The translations under genes and the position numbers were made by a program. The notes under the pieces were generated by a model that was not told the origin of the DNA, searched no databases, and worked only from the letters and a program-made list of their open reading frames with translations. From an uncultured Senegalimassilia sp. (GTDB taxonomy: Bacteria; Actinomycetota; Coriobacteriia; Coriobacteriales; Eggerthellaceae): a DNA stretch of 14,389 nt. Below, piece after piece: positions 7,437 through 14,389 of the stretch. The stretch lies in assembly GCA_934661765.1 (NCBI GenBank), contig CAKUJT010000064.1:1-14389 (forward strand). Reading direction: 5' to 3'. Position 1 is the stretch's first letter. Each line of letters begins with the position of its first letter.

Positions 7437-8648
7437 ATGAAATACGATTTTGCAAGTATCATTGACCGCAAAGGCAAAGATGCCCTTGCAGTAGACAATC
7501 TGCCGAACGGATTTGGTATCGTCGATGAGGTACATGTCCGTGATGGTCTCGATTGCATTCCAATGTGGATTGCAGATATGAATTTTGCAACTGTTCCAAC
7601 TGTAACAGAAGCACTCATTAAAAGAGCAAAGCATCCGACTTACGGATATTTCAATATAAAAGATGAATACTACGACAGTATCATTAAGTGGCACAGAGAC
7701 CGTAAAGGAGTTACGGATCTTACAAAAGAAGAGATTGGTTATGAAAACGGAGTTCTCGGAGGTGTAGCAAGTGCCCTTCACGTACTCTGTTCCCAAGGAG
7801 ACAATATTCTGGTTCACTCTTCCACATACATCGGATTTACCGGGGTATTGAATAATAATGGCTATCATATTATCCACAGTCCGCTCCAGAAAGATGAGAA
7901 TGGAATCTGGCGCATGGATTTCGAGGATATGGAGAAAAAAATTGTAGATAACAAGATTCACACAGCTATCTTCTGTTCTCCACACAATCCTTCCGGTCGT
8001 GTATGGGAACGCTGGGAAATCGAAAAAGCTATGGAGATTTATGAGAAACATGATGTTTATGTCATTGCAGATGAAATCTGGTCTGACATTATTCTTGGTG
8101 ACCACAAGCACATTCCGACACAGTCAGTATCCGAATATGCTAAAATGCATACAGCTGCATTTTATGCACCATCCAAAACATTTAACCTTGCAGGACTAAT
8201 TGGAAGTTATCATGTTATCTATAATAAATGGTTAAGAGAACGTATTGAGAAAGAATCATCACTTGGCCATTACAATTCCATGAATGTTCTTTCCATGCAT
8301 GCTCTGATCGGTGCTTATTCACCGGAAGGAAATGAATGGGTCGATGAGCTTCGCCAGGTCATCGGAGAAAATGTTGACTATGCATGCAACTACATTGAGA
8401 AGCATTTTGAAGGTGTAGAGGTTTCCCGTCCACAGGGAACTTACATGCTTTTCCTTGACTGCGAGAAATGGTGCAAGGCTCACGGCAAGACTCTGGAAGA
8501 GCTGCTTGTATCCGGATTTGAAGCCGGCGTATTCTGGCAGAACGGAGAGGCTTTCCAGAAGAAATGGGCAATCCGTATGAATCTTGCACTTCCACTTTCC
8601 AGAGTGAAAGAAGCATTTGACCGACTGGATAAATACGTGCTTAATTAA
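7437..8648 (+). CDS. patB: MalY/PatB-family C-S lyase (cystathionine beta-lyase type)
   Basis: A 403-residue fold-type I PLP enzyme of the MalY/PatB group, cytoplasmic, expected to cleave C-S bonds of cystathionine, cysteine or S-alkyl-cysteines to a thiol, pyruvate and ammonia. Seen: the family N-terminus with PMWIADMNF (42-50), PTYGYF (67-72), SPHNPSGRVW (181-190, Asn184), ADEIWSD (211-217, Asp212) and YAPSKTFNLAG (243-253) with Schiff-base Lys247. Length is normal. The ATG has AAGGAGAT upstream at good spacing. It is transcribed away from mgl and ends at its own terminator, so it is monocistronic. The symbol is a family-level assignment: substrate preference is not readable, and a MalY-like regulatory side role is possible. 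Confidence 0.87.
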   Translation: MKYDFASIIDRKGKDALAVDNLPNGFGIVDEVHVRDGLDCIPMWIADMNFATVPTVTEALIKRAKHPTYGYFNIKDEYYDSIIKWHRDRKGVTDLTKEEIGYENGVLGGVASALHVLCSQGDNILVHSSTYIGFTGVLNNNGYHIIHSPLQKDENGIWRMDFEDMEKKIVDNKIHTAIFCSPHNPSGRVWERWEIEKAMEIYEKHDVYVIADEIWSDIILGDHKHIPTQSVSEYAKMHTAAFYAPSKTFNLAGLIGSYHVIYNKWLRERIEKESSLGHYNSMNVLSMHALIGAYSPEGNEWVDELRQVIGENVDYACNYIEKHFEGVEVSRPQGTYMLFLDCEKWCKAHGKTLEELLVSGFEAGVFWQNGEAFQKKWAIRMNLALPLSRVKEAFDRLDKYVLN

Positions 8649-8661
8649 ATAAAAGCATTAC

Positions 8662-8708
8662 ATAAGGATCGGGAGCATCTGTTTTCTGATCCTTATTTAT
8701 TTTTTTAT
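8662..8708 (+). terminator. Intrinsic terminator of the patB-like gene
   Basis: Nine-bp stem ATAAGGATC (8662-8670) with GATCCTTAT (8688-8696), followed by a T-rich run to 8708, 13 bases after the stop codon. Confidence 0.75.
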
Positions 8709-9098
8709 CTGACTCAAAAATAAATTCCAGTATAAGAATAAATGTCTGCCAGCGTGGTAGACTCTCCAAATTCATTTTAAGAAAAATGCAACATTTTGTT
8801 GCACCTATTGCGTATGCACCTCATCTGTGCTACACTAACACCTACATCAAATTTCGGGCACAATATTTTCATTATGTTTCAACGTCCATGGAAATCCCCA
8901 GCCAGGATTTCGTTTCTGAATTTCGTTGCTTTTTCAGCAAAGAATTCACTCAGATTTTTGATGATGTTACTCATTCAACGCAACTTCAAGTGCCCCTGCA
9001 CTTACACAAGTTGCATACACACCGGGCAAATGTTACGGTACTTCTGAAATTTTGACAAATCCCTTTTGTATAGAATTTATTTTCATTCAATTTCTATA
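8709..9098. other. Gene-poor stretch with possible decayed coding remnants
   Basis: About 390 bp with no gene I can support. Its middle (8786-9055) is richer in GC than the flanks. On the minus strand, an 18-codon tail ending ALEVALNE-stop (stop at 8967-8969) overlaps the ATG (8974) of a 31-codon frame beginning MSNIIKNLSEFFAEKATKFR and ending at 8879. The overlapping stop/start looks like the junction of two genes in a vanished operon, but neither piece is recognisable, no ribosome site is clear and both are interrupted. Plus-strand open frames here have no family features. A short palindrome (TGCAACA-TTT-TGTTGCA) lies at 8787-8803. Confidence 0.35.
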
Positions 9099-9127
9099 TT
9101 GTCTTTTTATACTTACAATGTTAAAAT
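9099..9127 (+). promoter_or_regulatory. Likely promoter of the nuclease/transposase gene
   Basis: TTGTCT (9099-9104), a 17-base spacer, and TAAAAT (9122-9127). Predicted transcription would begin near 9134, about 30 bases before the GAGAGGAG ribosome site at 9161-9168. Confidence 0.4.
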
Positions 9128-9172
9128 ATATTCAGATAGTTTTTAGTTTACATTTGCTCAGAGAGGAGTGCT

Positions 9173-9908
9173 AAGGAAACTACCAACAAGACAACTGAAC
9201 ATGGGGTACACAATTCAAAGATTCATGACAATGCAGCCAAGATTGTATTCGGAGACTCGACACTCTGTGCCCAATTTCTAAAAGGATACACGGATATTCC
9301 TTTTTTCATGAACATAAAGCCAGAGGATATTGAAGACGTTTCTTCACATTTTATTCCTTTATTTCAGGAATCCCGTGATTCTGACATTGTGAAGAAGATT
9401 CAGCTTGAAAACACAGAGCTTTATCTGATTGCACTTATTGAACACCAATCAGAAGCAGATGCTGACACGTCTTTTAGATTGCTCAGATACATGGTTTATG
9501 TCTGGACTGATTACACTGCCACACATTTTTAAGCTTATGGGCTCTGTATTTTCAGCATTTCTTCATACAATCAATGTCCCTGCTGAAGAAATCAATGACC
9601 TTACAAACCATATTACAAGGAGGCAGTTCCATATGATGTTTGATTCTTTTGAAGCATATGATGTACAGGAGACCCGGCGTATCAGCCGTGAAGAAGGGGA
9701 ACGTGCTGGCCGTATTGAAGGCGAGCAGCTCTACTTAATCAAACAAGTTATTAAAAGGATAATCAAAAACTTTTCTGTTTCTCAGATAGCTACTGATTTG
9801 CTGGAACCGCTTGATACTATTCAGCCAATCTATGACCTTGCCATGAACCAGGCACCTGATTTTGATGATGAGAAAATTTTAAAATTATTACATACAGGAA
9901 AAATATAA
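9173..9908 (+). pseudogene. Broken PD-(D/E)XK (Rpn-type) nuclease/transposase gene
   Basis: Two pieces in different frames. Piece 1 (about 9173-9532) reads ETTNKTTEHGVHNSKIHDNA, then KIVFGDSTLCAQFL, PEDIEDVSSHFIPLFQES, and LIALIEHQS, where Glu-x-Gln stands at the nuclease (D/E)-x-K position. It ends at TAA (9530-9532) soon after LRYMVYVWTDY. Piece 2 (9534-9908) resumes as LMGSVFSAFLHTINVPAEEI and runs to the normal C-terminus. The family's middle section, by memory roughly 70-100 residues, is absent, so an internal deletion also shifted the frame. In the start position after GAGAGGAGTGCT stands AAG (9173-9175), one base from ATG, so initiation also seems lost. No functional full-length protein is expected; the M at 9429 belongs to an out-of-frame reading. 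Confidence 0.75.
9534..9880 (+). repeat. Right copy of a direct repeat with bases 1-323
   Basis: Bases 9534-9880 align with 1-323 in the same orientation, with about 8 mismatches in the first 160 bases, one 24-base indel (extra codons for RAGRIEGE-type linker here), and divergence after GAGAAAATT. The two copies enclose the whole sulfur-metabolism locus. Confidence 0.85.
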
Positions 9909-9923
9909 TTTACTATCCATAGC

Positions 9924-9969
9924 AAAAGAGGATGCAGCACTCATTTTTTTGAATGCTGCATCCTCTTTT
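9924..9969. terminator. Bidirectional terminator between convergent genes
   Basis: Perfect 16-bp stem (9924-9939 with 9954-9969) and a 14-base loop. The A/T ends serve both the plus-strand nuclease remnant and the minus-strand HD gene. Confidence 0.8.
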
Positions 9970-10005
9970 AACCTCTTAAATTTCCTATATTTTAGTATTT
10001 CTTCT

Positions 10006-10551
10006 CTATTCCTGAAATGTTTTCAATGCATCGATGGTTCTTTGAATCAGATCATCCAGGGTCCATCCAAGCATATCTGCTCCTCTTTCTATGACTTCTC
10101 TTGAGCATCCAGCCGCAAAATTCTTGCTTTTATATTTCTTTTTTACCGACTTTAGCGTCAGATCCTGCACGCTTTTCGATGGGCGCATAAGCACTACAGC
10201 TCCAATAAGCCCTGTCAGTTCATCTACTGCATACAACACCTTCTCCATCTCATGCTCTGGTTGAATATCAACCGTAATTGCATATCCATGACTTGCCGTC
10301 GCATGAATAACACGTTCATCGACTCCTCTCTCTCGCATAATTTCCTGAGATTTGATACAATGCTCTTCTGGATATTTTTCAAAATCCAGATCATGTAAAA
10401 GACCTACAATTCCCCAGAATTCTTCCTCTTCTCCATATCCTAGTTCTTTTGCAAAATAGCGCATCGTATTCTCTACTGTCTGTGCATGCTGCAAGTGAAA
10501 TTCGTCTTGATTATATTCTGTTAATAGTTCCCAGGCTTCCGCTCTCGTCAT
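10006..10551 (-). CDS. HD-domain phosphohydrolase-like protein
   Basis: A 181-residue soluble HD-superfamily protein. Metal-binding residues are visible: His22 (FHLQHAQTVE), His53-Asp54 (GLLHDLDFEKYPEEH), His88 (ASHGY) and Asp110 (VLYAVDELTGLIGA). The superfamily hydrolyses phosphate esters of nucleotides and similar compounds; the substrate here is unknown. I choose ATG 10551 (MTRAEAWELL), which has GGAG 9 bases upstream; an upstream TTG (10566) or ATG (10560) would have poorly placed sites. It has its own promoter directly after the SEDS-like gene and ends before the shared terminator. Such single-domain HD proteins with the MTR-x-EA-x-x-LL start are common and uncharacterised in Clostridia. 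Confidence 0.85.
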   Translation of the reverse strand: MTRAEAWELLTEYNQDEFHLQHAQTVENTMRYFAKELGYGEEEEFWGIVGLLHDLDFEKYPEEHCIKSQEIMRERGVDERVIHATASHGYAITVDIQPEHEMEKVLYAVDELTGLIGAVVLMRPSKSVQDLTLKSVKKKYKSKNFAAGCSREVIERGADMLGWTLDDLIQRTIDALKTFQE

Positions 10552-10600
10552 ATCAGGCATCTCCAATCTTTCATATACTTTCTTTTCCTATATGTTTTAT

Positions 10601-10629
10601 ATGATATATGCCTTTTTCTATATTGTCAA
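10601..10629 (-). promoter_or_regulatory. Sigma-A-type promoter for the HD gene
   Basis: On the minus strand a perfect -35 TTGACA (10624-10629), 17-base spacer and -10 TATCAT (10601-10606). The -35 abuts the stop codon of the SEDS-like gene at 10630. No terminator separates the two genes, so read-through from upstream is also possible. Confidence 0.7.
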
Positions 10630-12027
10630 CTAATTTTTCACGACGTTGGTATTCCGGTACACGGACAACAATATTCCCATATAAAAGTAAGTAATCATCA
10701 TGGTCATATTTCCATGAGATAAAAACGGCATATAATTTCCGCTAATCGGATAAAGTCCTGCATTTACTCCAATATAGAACAGTGACTGTAAAATCAAAAA
10801 TATTACACAGCCGATGCTGAGCATATATCCCAGGCGATTCTTCTGTTTTACCGCCATTCGAAGCAATAGAGCCATAAATACCGCAAATACTACAACCAGA
10901 AAAACTCCTTTTACATTTCCAAAATAATGGAACAGGTATGTCCAGATATAATCATTTCTTGCATAATTATAAAGCGTGACAGCTTCTACTTCTGTGGCAC
11001 CATTATATGGATCCGTTACTTCTATTTTCCCGGAAGACTGCGACTCATGCCATTTACTTGCATTGGGATCTTTTGCAGCATTTGCTACGTCTGCAACCGC
11101 ACCTCTTGTATAATCCCAGTGTTCTCCGGTAATTAAAGCTTCCAGTCGATGTACTTGATAATCTGTAACGAAACGTCCATTACCCCAAAATGTTATTCCG
11201 GACATCAGTATCAAGCAGATTCCAATCACACCCCACATCCTGATCAAAAATTTCTTTTTATTTTCTCCAAACCAGCCCTTACAGATTGCCACATGCAGTA
11301 ACACCAGCCCTGTAATTCCGGTAACAACAGCAGATGACATAAACGGTATCATCAAATCGGTAAATACTGATATTCCAAGGCACACGGTACTGATGATCAG
11401 TCCTTTCGTTCCTTTTCCGCGGAAATGATAAATTGTTCCTGCGTAAAATGGTATGACAAGATAGGACAATAACATCTGAACTATACTTCTGCCATTGACC
11501 ATCGGTCCAATCCACATTGTTTCATCAAAAAAGATCTTACTAACTATGGAAAAGACTGCCGGTATCTGCATGACTGCCCAAATTGGAAATGACCACTTTA
11601 CTAATATAGAATAATCCAGATAACAGATTCCCAGCATGACCACTATTCCTATTAACATTGCACTCCAGATTCCACCATATAAAAAGTTATCTTTGAAAGC
11701 TTCCAGTGTACTCATATTCATTGTTGGAAAAGACGAAGTAACTACCGCCTGTAGGATCAGTCCCATAATACTAATAACTAAAATCGCCATCAGAACTGTC
11801 CATTCCATCTTCGGACGGTGCACCCGGTCAAGCTTCACGCCTGCCTCCACTGGATCTCCCATCTCTACTACAGCCATCGACTCGGCTTCTTCTTCACCTA
11901 ATCCATGAGCCATGAAATCCTGTTTCTGGTCTTCAATATGTGCTTCTACTTCCTCCGCAACCATGGTTCGCGCACGCTTTGTACGAATCTGTTCCGTCAA
12001 AGATTTCAAATATTCCTGTCTATCCAA
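10630..12027 (-). CDS. HAAS/permease-prefix domain fused to SEDS (FtsW/RodA-like) membrane protein
   Basis: A 465-residue protein. Residues 1-70 are a soluble helical prefix (MDRQEYLKSLTEQI, then EEVEAHIEDQKQDF, AESMAVVEMGDP), the type found before membrane domains in PadR-linked genes. Residues ~76-460 carry about ten hydrophobic helices with SEDS traits: TDLMIPFMSSAVVTGITG (223-240), NDYIWTYLFHYFGNVKG (358-374, like the 'DFIF..EE.G..G' of FtsW/RodA) and a terminal block VNAGLYPISGNYMPFLSHGN (421-440) like FtsW's 'P.TG.PLPF.SYGG'. SEDS proteins polymerise peptidoglycan glycan strands; activity here is unproven, and the loop at ~285-355 is unusually long and polar. TTG 12027 has GGGAGG 8 bases upstream; ATG 12048 would lie deep in the PadR gene. 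It overlaps PadR by 8 bases, so it is probably co-translated. Confidence 0.8.
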   Translation of the reverse strand: MDRQEYLKSLTEQIRTKRARTMVAEEVEAHIEDQKQDFMAHGLGEEEAESMAVVEMGDPVEAGVKLDRVHRPKMEWTVLMAILVISIMGLILQAVVTSSFPTMNMSTLEAFKDNFLYGGIWSAMLIGIVVMLGICYLDYSILVKWSFPIWAVMQIPAVFSIVSKIFFDETMWIGPMVNGRSIVQMLLSYLVIPFYAGTIYHFRGKGTKGLIISTVCLGISVFTDLMIPFMSSAVVTGITGLVLLHVAICKGWFGENKKKFLIRMWGVIGICLILMSGITFWGNGRFVTDYQVHRLEALITGEHWDYTRGAVADVANAAKDPNASKWHESQSSGKIEVTDPYNGATEVEAVTLYNYARNDYIWTYLFHYFGNVKGVFLVVVFAVFMALLLRMAVKQKNRLGYMLSIGCVIFLILQSLFYIGVNAGLYPISGNYMPFLSHGNMTMMITYFYMGILLSVYRNTNVVKN

Positions 12028-12355
12028 AGCATACACCTCCCAGAACATTTCTCACTGCTCCGGCGTATTCTTTCCATTCTTTTTCCTTTGCACGGAGCTG
12101 CTTCTTTCCTTCTCTTGTTATGGAATAATACTTTCTTATCTTTCCACCCGCTTCCTGCTCGTAAGACTTTACAAACTCCTTTTCCTCCAGTCCATGAAGG
12201 AGCGGATATAATGTTCCTGCTTTTAACTCAAATACATTCTCTGACTTCTCCCTCAAAGTCTCTATCATCTCATAACCATACATGTCTTTCTCTTCCAGAA
12301 GCTTAAGAATCAACATCATCGTGCTTCCGGACACCAGGCTTTTATCTACTGCCAT
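12020..12355 (-). CDS. PadR-family transcriptional regulator
   Basis: A 111-residue winged-helix repressor-type protein. Seen: N-terminal helix MAVDKSLVSGSTMMLILKLL, recognition region YGYEMIETL, the PadR signature GTLYPLLHGLEEKEFVKSY and wing IRKYYSITREGKKQL, plus a short C-terminal dimerisation helix (PadR subfamily 2 size). GGGGAGG sits 6 bases before the ATG. Its end overlaps the start of the SEDS-like gene, the usual two-gene PadR plus membrane-protein arrangement. The promoter region holds two identical dyads, consistent with autoregulation. Confidence 0.93.
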   Translation of the reverse strand: MAVDKSLVSGSTMMLILKLLEEKDMYGYEMIETLREKSENVFELKAGTLYPLLHGLEEKEFVKSYEQEAGGKIRKYYSITREGKKQLRAKEKEWKEYAGAVRNVLGGVCFG

Positions 12356-12489
12356 TTTATACCTCCCCTTTCTTTTTCAATTCAGAATCTTTTTAATCAG
12401 TTCTGATTTTTGCATTCATATCTACCCTGCCGACACATCTTATCCTATATAACTAATATAAATTGACTTTCATCATTAAAACAATGTTT

Positions 12490-12508
12490 TATATCGACAA
12501 TCGATATA
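12490..12508. promoter_or_regulatory. Candidate PadR operator, downstream copy
   Basis: Dyad ATATCGA-CAA-TCGATAT (12491-12507, extended by one T/A pair to 19 bp), just downstream of the predicted transcription start (about 12514 on the minus strand). Identical to the dyad at 12525-12543, with centres 35 bp apart. Confidence 0.6.
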
Positions 12509-12520
12509 TCGGTTATCTAT

Positions 12521-12549
12521 ATAATATATCGACAATCGATATATGTCAA
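12521..12549 (-). promoter_or_regulatory. padR-SEDS promoter with operator inside the spacer
   Basis: Minus-strand -35 TTGACA (12544-12549) and -10 TATTAT (12521-12526) with a 17-base spacer. The spacer is almost exactly the second dyad (12525-12543), so a bound dimer would cover the core promoter. This is a near-consensus promoter with a built-in repressor site. The predicted leader is ~160 bases. Confidence 0.75.
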
Positions 12550-12560
12550 GCATTTTCTGT

Positions 12561-12616
12561 AGCTATGTGCGAGATATGTGCAAGATATATGCAAGATATG
12601 TGCAAAGATATATGCA
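12561..12616. repeat. Five 11-bp tandem units upstream of the padR promoter
   Basis: Units AGCTATGTGCG (12561), AGATATGTGCA (12572), AGATATATGCA (12583), AGATATGTGCA (12594) and, after one extra A, AGATATATGCA (12606). The period is about one helical turn, so all units face the same side of the DNA. The array begins 11 bp upstream of the -35 and could be a binding array for an activator or cooperative repressor. Confidence 0.75.
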
Positions 12617-12620
12617 AAGA

Positions 12621-12642
12621 AGCAGCCGTTTTCACGACTGCT
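12621..12642 (-). terminator. Terminator of the yedE-tusA transcript
   Basis: On the minus strand the RNA forms a 9-bp stem (one G-U pair) closed by a GAAA tetraloop, followed by UCUUU, 42 bases after the tusA-like stop. The U-run is short. A small extra hairpin (CCTGAT/ATCAGG, 12661-12678) lies between the stop and this stem. Confidence 0.5.
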
Positions 12643-12683
12643 CCTGAACTTCCATATGCGCCTGATGCCTAAATCAGGAAATC

Positions 12684-12887
12684 TTATTCAATGACGATTT
12701 CAAACTCGTCCCCAACTTCCTTTGATGTTGGTTTCTTTCCCTGACTCTTTGCATATTTTTCAACATTTTCTTTCTGTACCGGCTCACTTACTAATACTTT
12801 AATTGGACCTTTTTCGTTCTTCAGAGCCTCTGCTGTCAGCATAATCGGTTCTGGGCAGGAAAGTCCTCTTGCATCTACTTCTACCAT
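12684..12887 (-). CDS. TusA/YedF-like sulfurtransferase
   Basis: A 67-residue TusA-fold protein with the defining N-terminal RGLSCPEP (7-14; active Cys11 in CPxP) and a C-terminal half of the usual beta-strand composition, ending DEFEIVIE. TusA-family proteins carry persulfide sulfur between proteins. The short YedF-type members that accompany YedE transporters are linked to selenium or sulfur handling. A clear AAAGGAG site precedes the ATG. It lies 73 bases downstream of the yedE-like gene on the same strand and they are probably co-transcribed. Which element it carries cannot be told from sequence. Confidence 0.9.
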   Translation of the reverse strand: MVEVDARGLSCPEPIMLTAEALKNEKGPIKVLVSEPVQKENVEKYAKSQGKKPTSKEVGDEFEIVIE

Positions 12888-12960
12888 ATCTATATACTCC
12901 TTTCAGACATTATTTTCAGCTATTCTGTTATAATTATTTCATCTGAATTTCTTTCTGTTC

Positions 12961-14061
12961 TTATTTCTTAGCTGTCTCTCTCTTGCATGTAAATGCTATG
13001 ATGAACAGAACTACGATGCAAAGAATACATGCAACTTTTCCGTTAGTTGGAACTGCTCCGGCTACAACAGCTTTTGTCTCCGGGTTGAGTGCTGTTCCAC
13101 TTGCTGCAAGTCCAAAGTTATGGCAGATTGCTGCTCCTACGAACATTCCGATTACAGTGACTCCTGAATCAGAAGATCCCTGTCCTGCAAGGATTAACTG
13201 ACGAAGCGGGCATCCACCTGCAAGAACTGCTGCAAATCCAACTGTATACATACCAAGGATATTCCACAAGTGTTCAGAATGTGCAATAACTCCTGGTGTG
13301 TTAAATCCTACTACAAATTTTCCTGTTGCAATATTGAAGATCAGCATTACAACGAAAAGTCCGCCAATAACAGATAATAAATCAAAGTTCTTCATAATAA
13401 TGACATCACGGATTCCACCTGCAAAGCACATTCTTGACTTCTGAGCCATAGCTCCGAAGATCAGACCTCCTACAAGAGACATAATGATTGGTGCATGTAG
13501 GCTTCCCGGACCAGCCGCACTTACTTTCAAAAGTGATGTGCATGTTGCAAGAATCAAAATTCCAACAACGATAACTGGAAGTACTGCTCCACTTGCTTTT
13601 GTTGTTGCCTGTGCTCTTCCAAGGCTGAATCCCTGTTTCAGAGCAAATACACCAGTTGCTACTCCAAGAATAAATCCGATAAGTGCTACCCATGCATTTA
13701 AATCGCCGGCTGACATACGAAGTACCATACGAAGCGGGCATCCCAGGAATACAAGTGCACCGATCATAATGATCACACCAAGTACAAAACGAATCATCGG
13801 TGAAGATCCACCTGTAGAGCGGAATTCTTTTGTCGCAATTGAAATAATAAATGCGCCAAGAACCAGACCGATAATCTCTGGTCTTGCATACATTACGGCT
13901 TCAGCCTGATGCATCCCCATTGCACCAGCCGTATCACGGATAAAGCATGCGATACAAAATGCCATATTTGCCGGGTTACCAAAATATGCAAGACATGCTG
14001 CTACAAGTCCGCATATCACACCTGCCAGTGCAAGTGTTTTCTTTGAGCCTGTTAAATTCAT
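12961..14061 (-). CDS. yedE: YeeE/YedE-family transporter (YedE, putative selenium/sulfur transporter)
   Basis: A 366-residue polytopic inner-membrane protein of the YeeE/YedE (sulf_transp) family, with two internally similar halves. Conserved cysteines in family motifs: Cys36 and Cys39 (FCIACFIRD), Cys108 (LGCPLRMVLRMSAGD), Cys212 (RMCFAGGIRD) and Cys284 (AGGCPLRQLILAGQG). In the thiosulfate transporter of this family, pore cysteines relay the substrate. Pairing with a small TusA-like protein is the arrangement annotated as YedE/YedF in selenium metabolism. Start fixed by GGAGGAGG 6-7 bases before the ATG. Substrate could be thiosulfate, another reduced sulfur species or a selenium compound; the neighbourhood does not decide this. 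Confidence 0.88.
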   Translation of the reverse strand: MNLTGSKKTLALAGVICGLVAACLAYFGNPANMAFCIACFIRDTAGAMGMHQAEAVMYARPEIIGLVLGAFIISIATKEFRSTGGSSPMIRFVLGVIIMIGALVFLGCPLRMVLRMSAGDLNAWVALIGFILGVATGVFALKQGFSLGRAQATTKASGAVLPVIVVGILILATCTSLLKVSAAGPGSLHAPIIMSLVGGLIFGAMAQKSRMCFAGGIRDVIIMKNFDLLSVIGGLFVVMLIFNIATGKFVVGFNTPGVIAHSEHLWNILGMYTVGFAAVLAGGCPLRQLILAGQGSSDSGVTVIGMFVGAAICHNFGLAASGTALNPETKAVVAGAVPTNGKVACILCIVVLFIIAFTCKRETAKK

Positions 14062-14389
14062 ATTTTTTCCTCCTCCAATAACACAACTCTCGTCTTTAGA
14101 TTACAACTTCTATTTTAGTTTCTTTTTTTCGACACGTCCAATTGATAAATACATGAAATTCCTTATATTTATTGTTATCATATATACATATTACATATCG
14201 CATTAATATGATTAGTTCTTACATTTTCTTTATTTTTACGATATTGGGTATTTTCTTCCATTTCCTTTATTCATACAGCCATTCACACAGAGCTCTGATT
14301 TTATACATTTTTGTTGCATATTTTGCATATTAAAAAGATTTTTACATTTTTTTCTTGCATATTTATGAATTTAGGTGTATAGTATGATT
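14062..14389. promoter_or_regulatory. AT-rich upstream region of yedE with a likely rightward promoter at the window edge
   Basis: No gene is seen in these 328 bases. Only a weak yedE promoter candidate is visible on the minus strand (TTGGAC, 18 bases, TAAAAT ending near 14115). On the plus strand TTGCAT (14355-14360), 17 bases, TATAGT (14378-14383) would fire out of the window. The 9-mer TTGCATATT occurs three times (14314, 14323 and 14355), the first two in tandem, the last overlapping this -35. Confidence 0.4.

Noticed and set aside
7419..8111. 230-codon minus-strand frame opposite patB
   Set aside because: Shadow of a clear PLP enzyme on the plus strand; no family features or ribosome site.
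8786..9055. Two overlapping plus-strand frames of 83-89 codons
   Set aside because: No ribosome site and no recognisable motif; overlapping frames in the same patch suggest chance open frames.
9429..9533. N-terminal part of the 159-codon frame starting at 9429
   Set aside because: It is the out-of-frame reading of the nuclease piece that is meaningful in the other frame; only 9534 onward is genuine in this frame.
12463..12672. 69-codon plus-strand frame with Cys-rich repeated residues
   Set aside because: TTG start without ribosome site; the repeated residues are simply the 11-bp DNA array read in frame; it runs antiparallel through the padR promoter and operators.

Overview
The window looks like chromosome of a low-GC, gut-type Firmicute, most likely Lachnospiraceae. 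The base composition, strong GGAG-type ribosome binding sites, PadR/HAAS-type membrane gene pair and YedE/TusA pair all fit, but no rRNA or species marker is present, so this is inference.

Layout. (1) The left edge (1-413) holds the 3' end of a PD-(D/E)XK 'Rpn-type' nuclease/transposase gene and a long bidirectional terminator. (2) From 6921 down to 581 on the minus strand runs a tight six-gene cluster: methionine gamma-lyase, a three-part NMT1/SsuA-type ABC importer (ATPase, lipoprotein binding protein, permease), an iron-type alcohol/glycerol dehydrogenase-like protein and a class I aminotransferase. Just behind it (415-558) is an orphan tail of a uroporphyrinogen-decarboxylase/corrinoid-methyltransferase family gene. 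(3) A 515-bp divergent control region (6922-7436) contains a 25-bp-arm perfect hairpin and a (CTGT)12 microsatellite, and separates this operon from a MalY/PatB-type C-S lyase on the plus strand. (4) At 9173-9908 lies a second, broken copy of the nuclease gene. Its 3' part is about 95% identical, over the first 160 bp, to the copy at the left edge and is in the same orientation, so the sulfur locus sits between direct repeats 9.5 kb apart. (5) Minus-strand housekeeping/stress genes follow: an HD-domain hydrolase with its own promoter, then a PadR regulator overlapping a SEDS (FtsW/RodA)-like membrane protein. The PadR promoter carries two identical dyads and a helically spaced 11-bp tandem repeat. 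(6) The right end holds yedE-like and tusA-like genes (sulfur/selenium uptake and handling), then an AT-rich region with a likely rightward promoter for a gene beyond the window.

How it works together (inference). The 581-8648 locus reads as an uptake and C-S lyase module. The ABC importer brings in an unidentified small, perhaps sulfur-containing, compound. Methionine gamma-lyase and the PatB-type lyase release thiols, ammonia and 2-oxo acids. The aminotransferase and dehydrogenase could process the amino or oxo-acid products. The microsatellite in the shared control region makes variable expression between cells a testable idea. The strongest candidates for something undescribed are this locus with its control region and the PadR-controlled SEDS-like gene.
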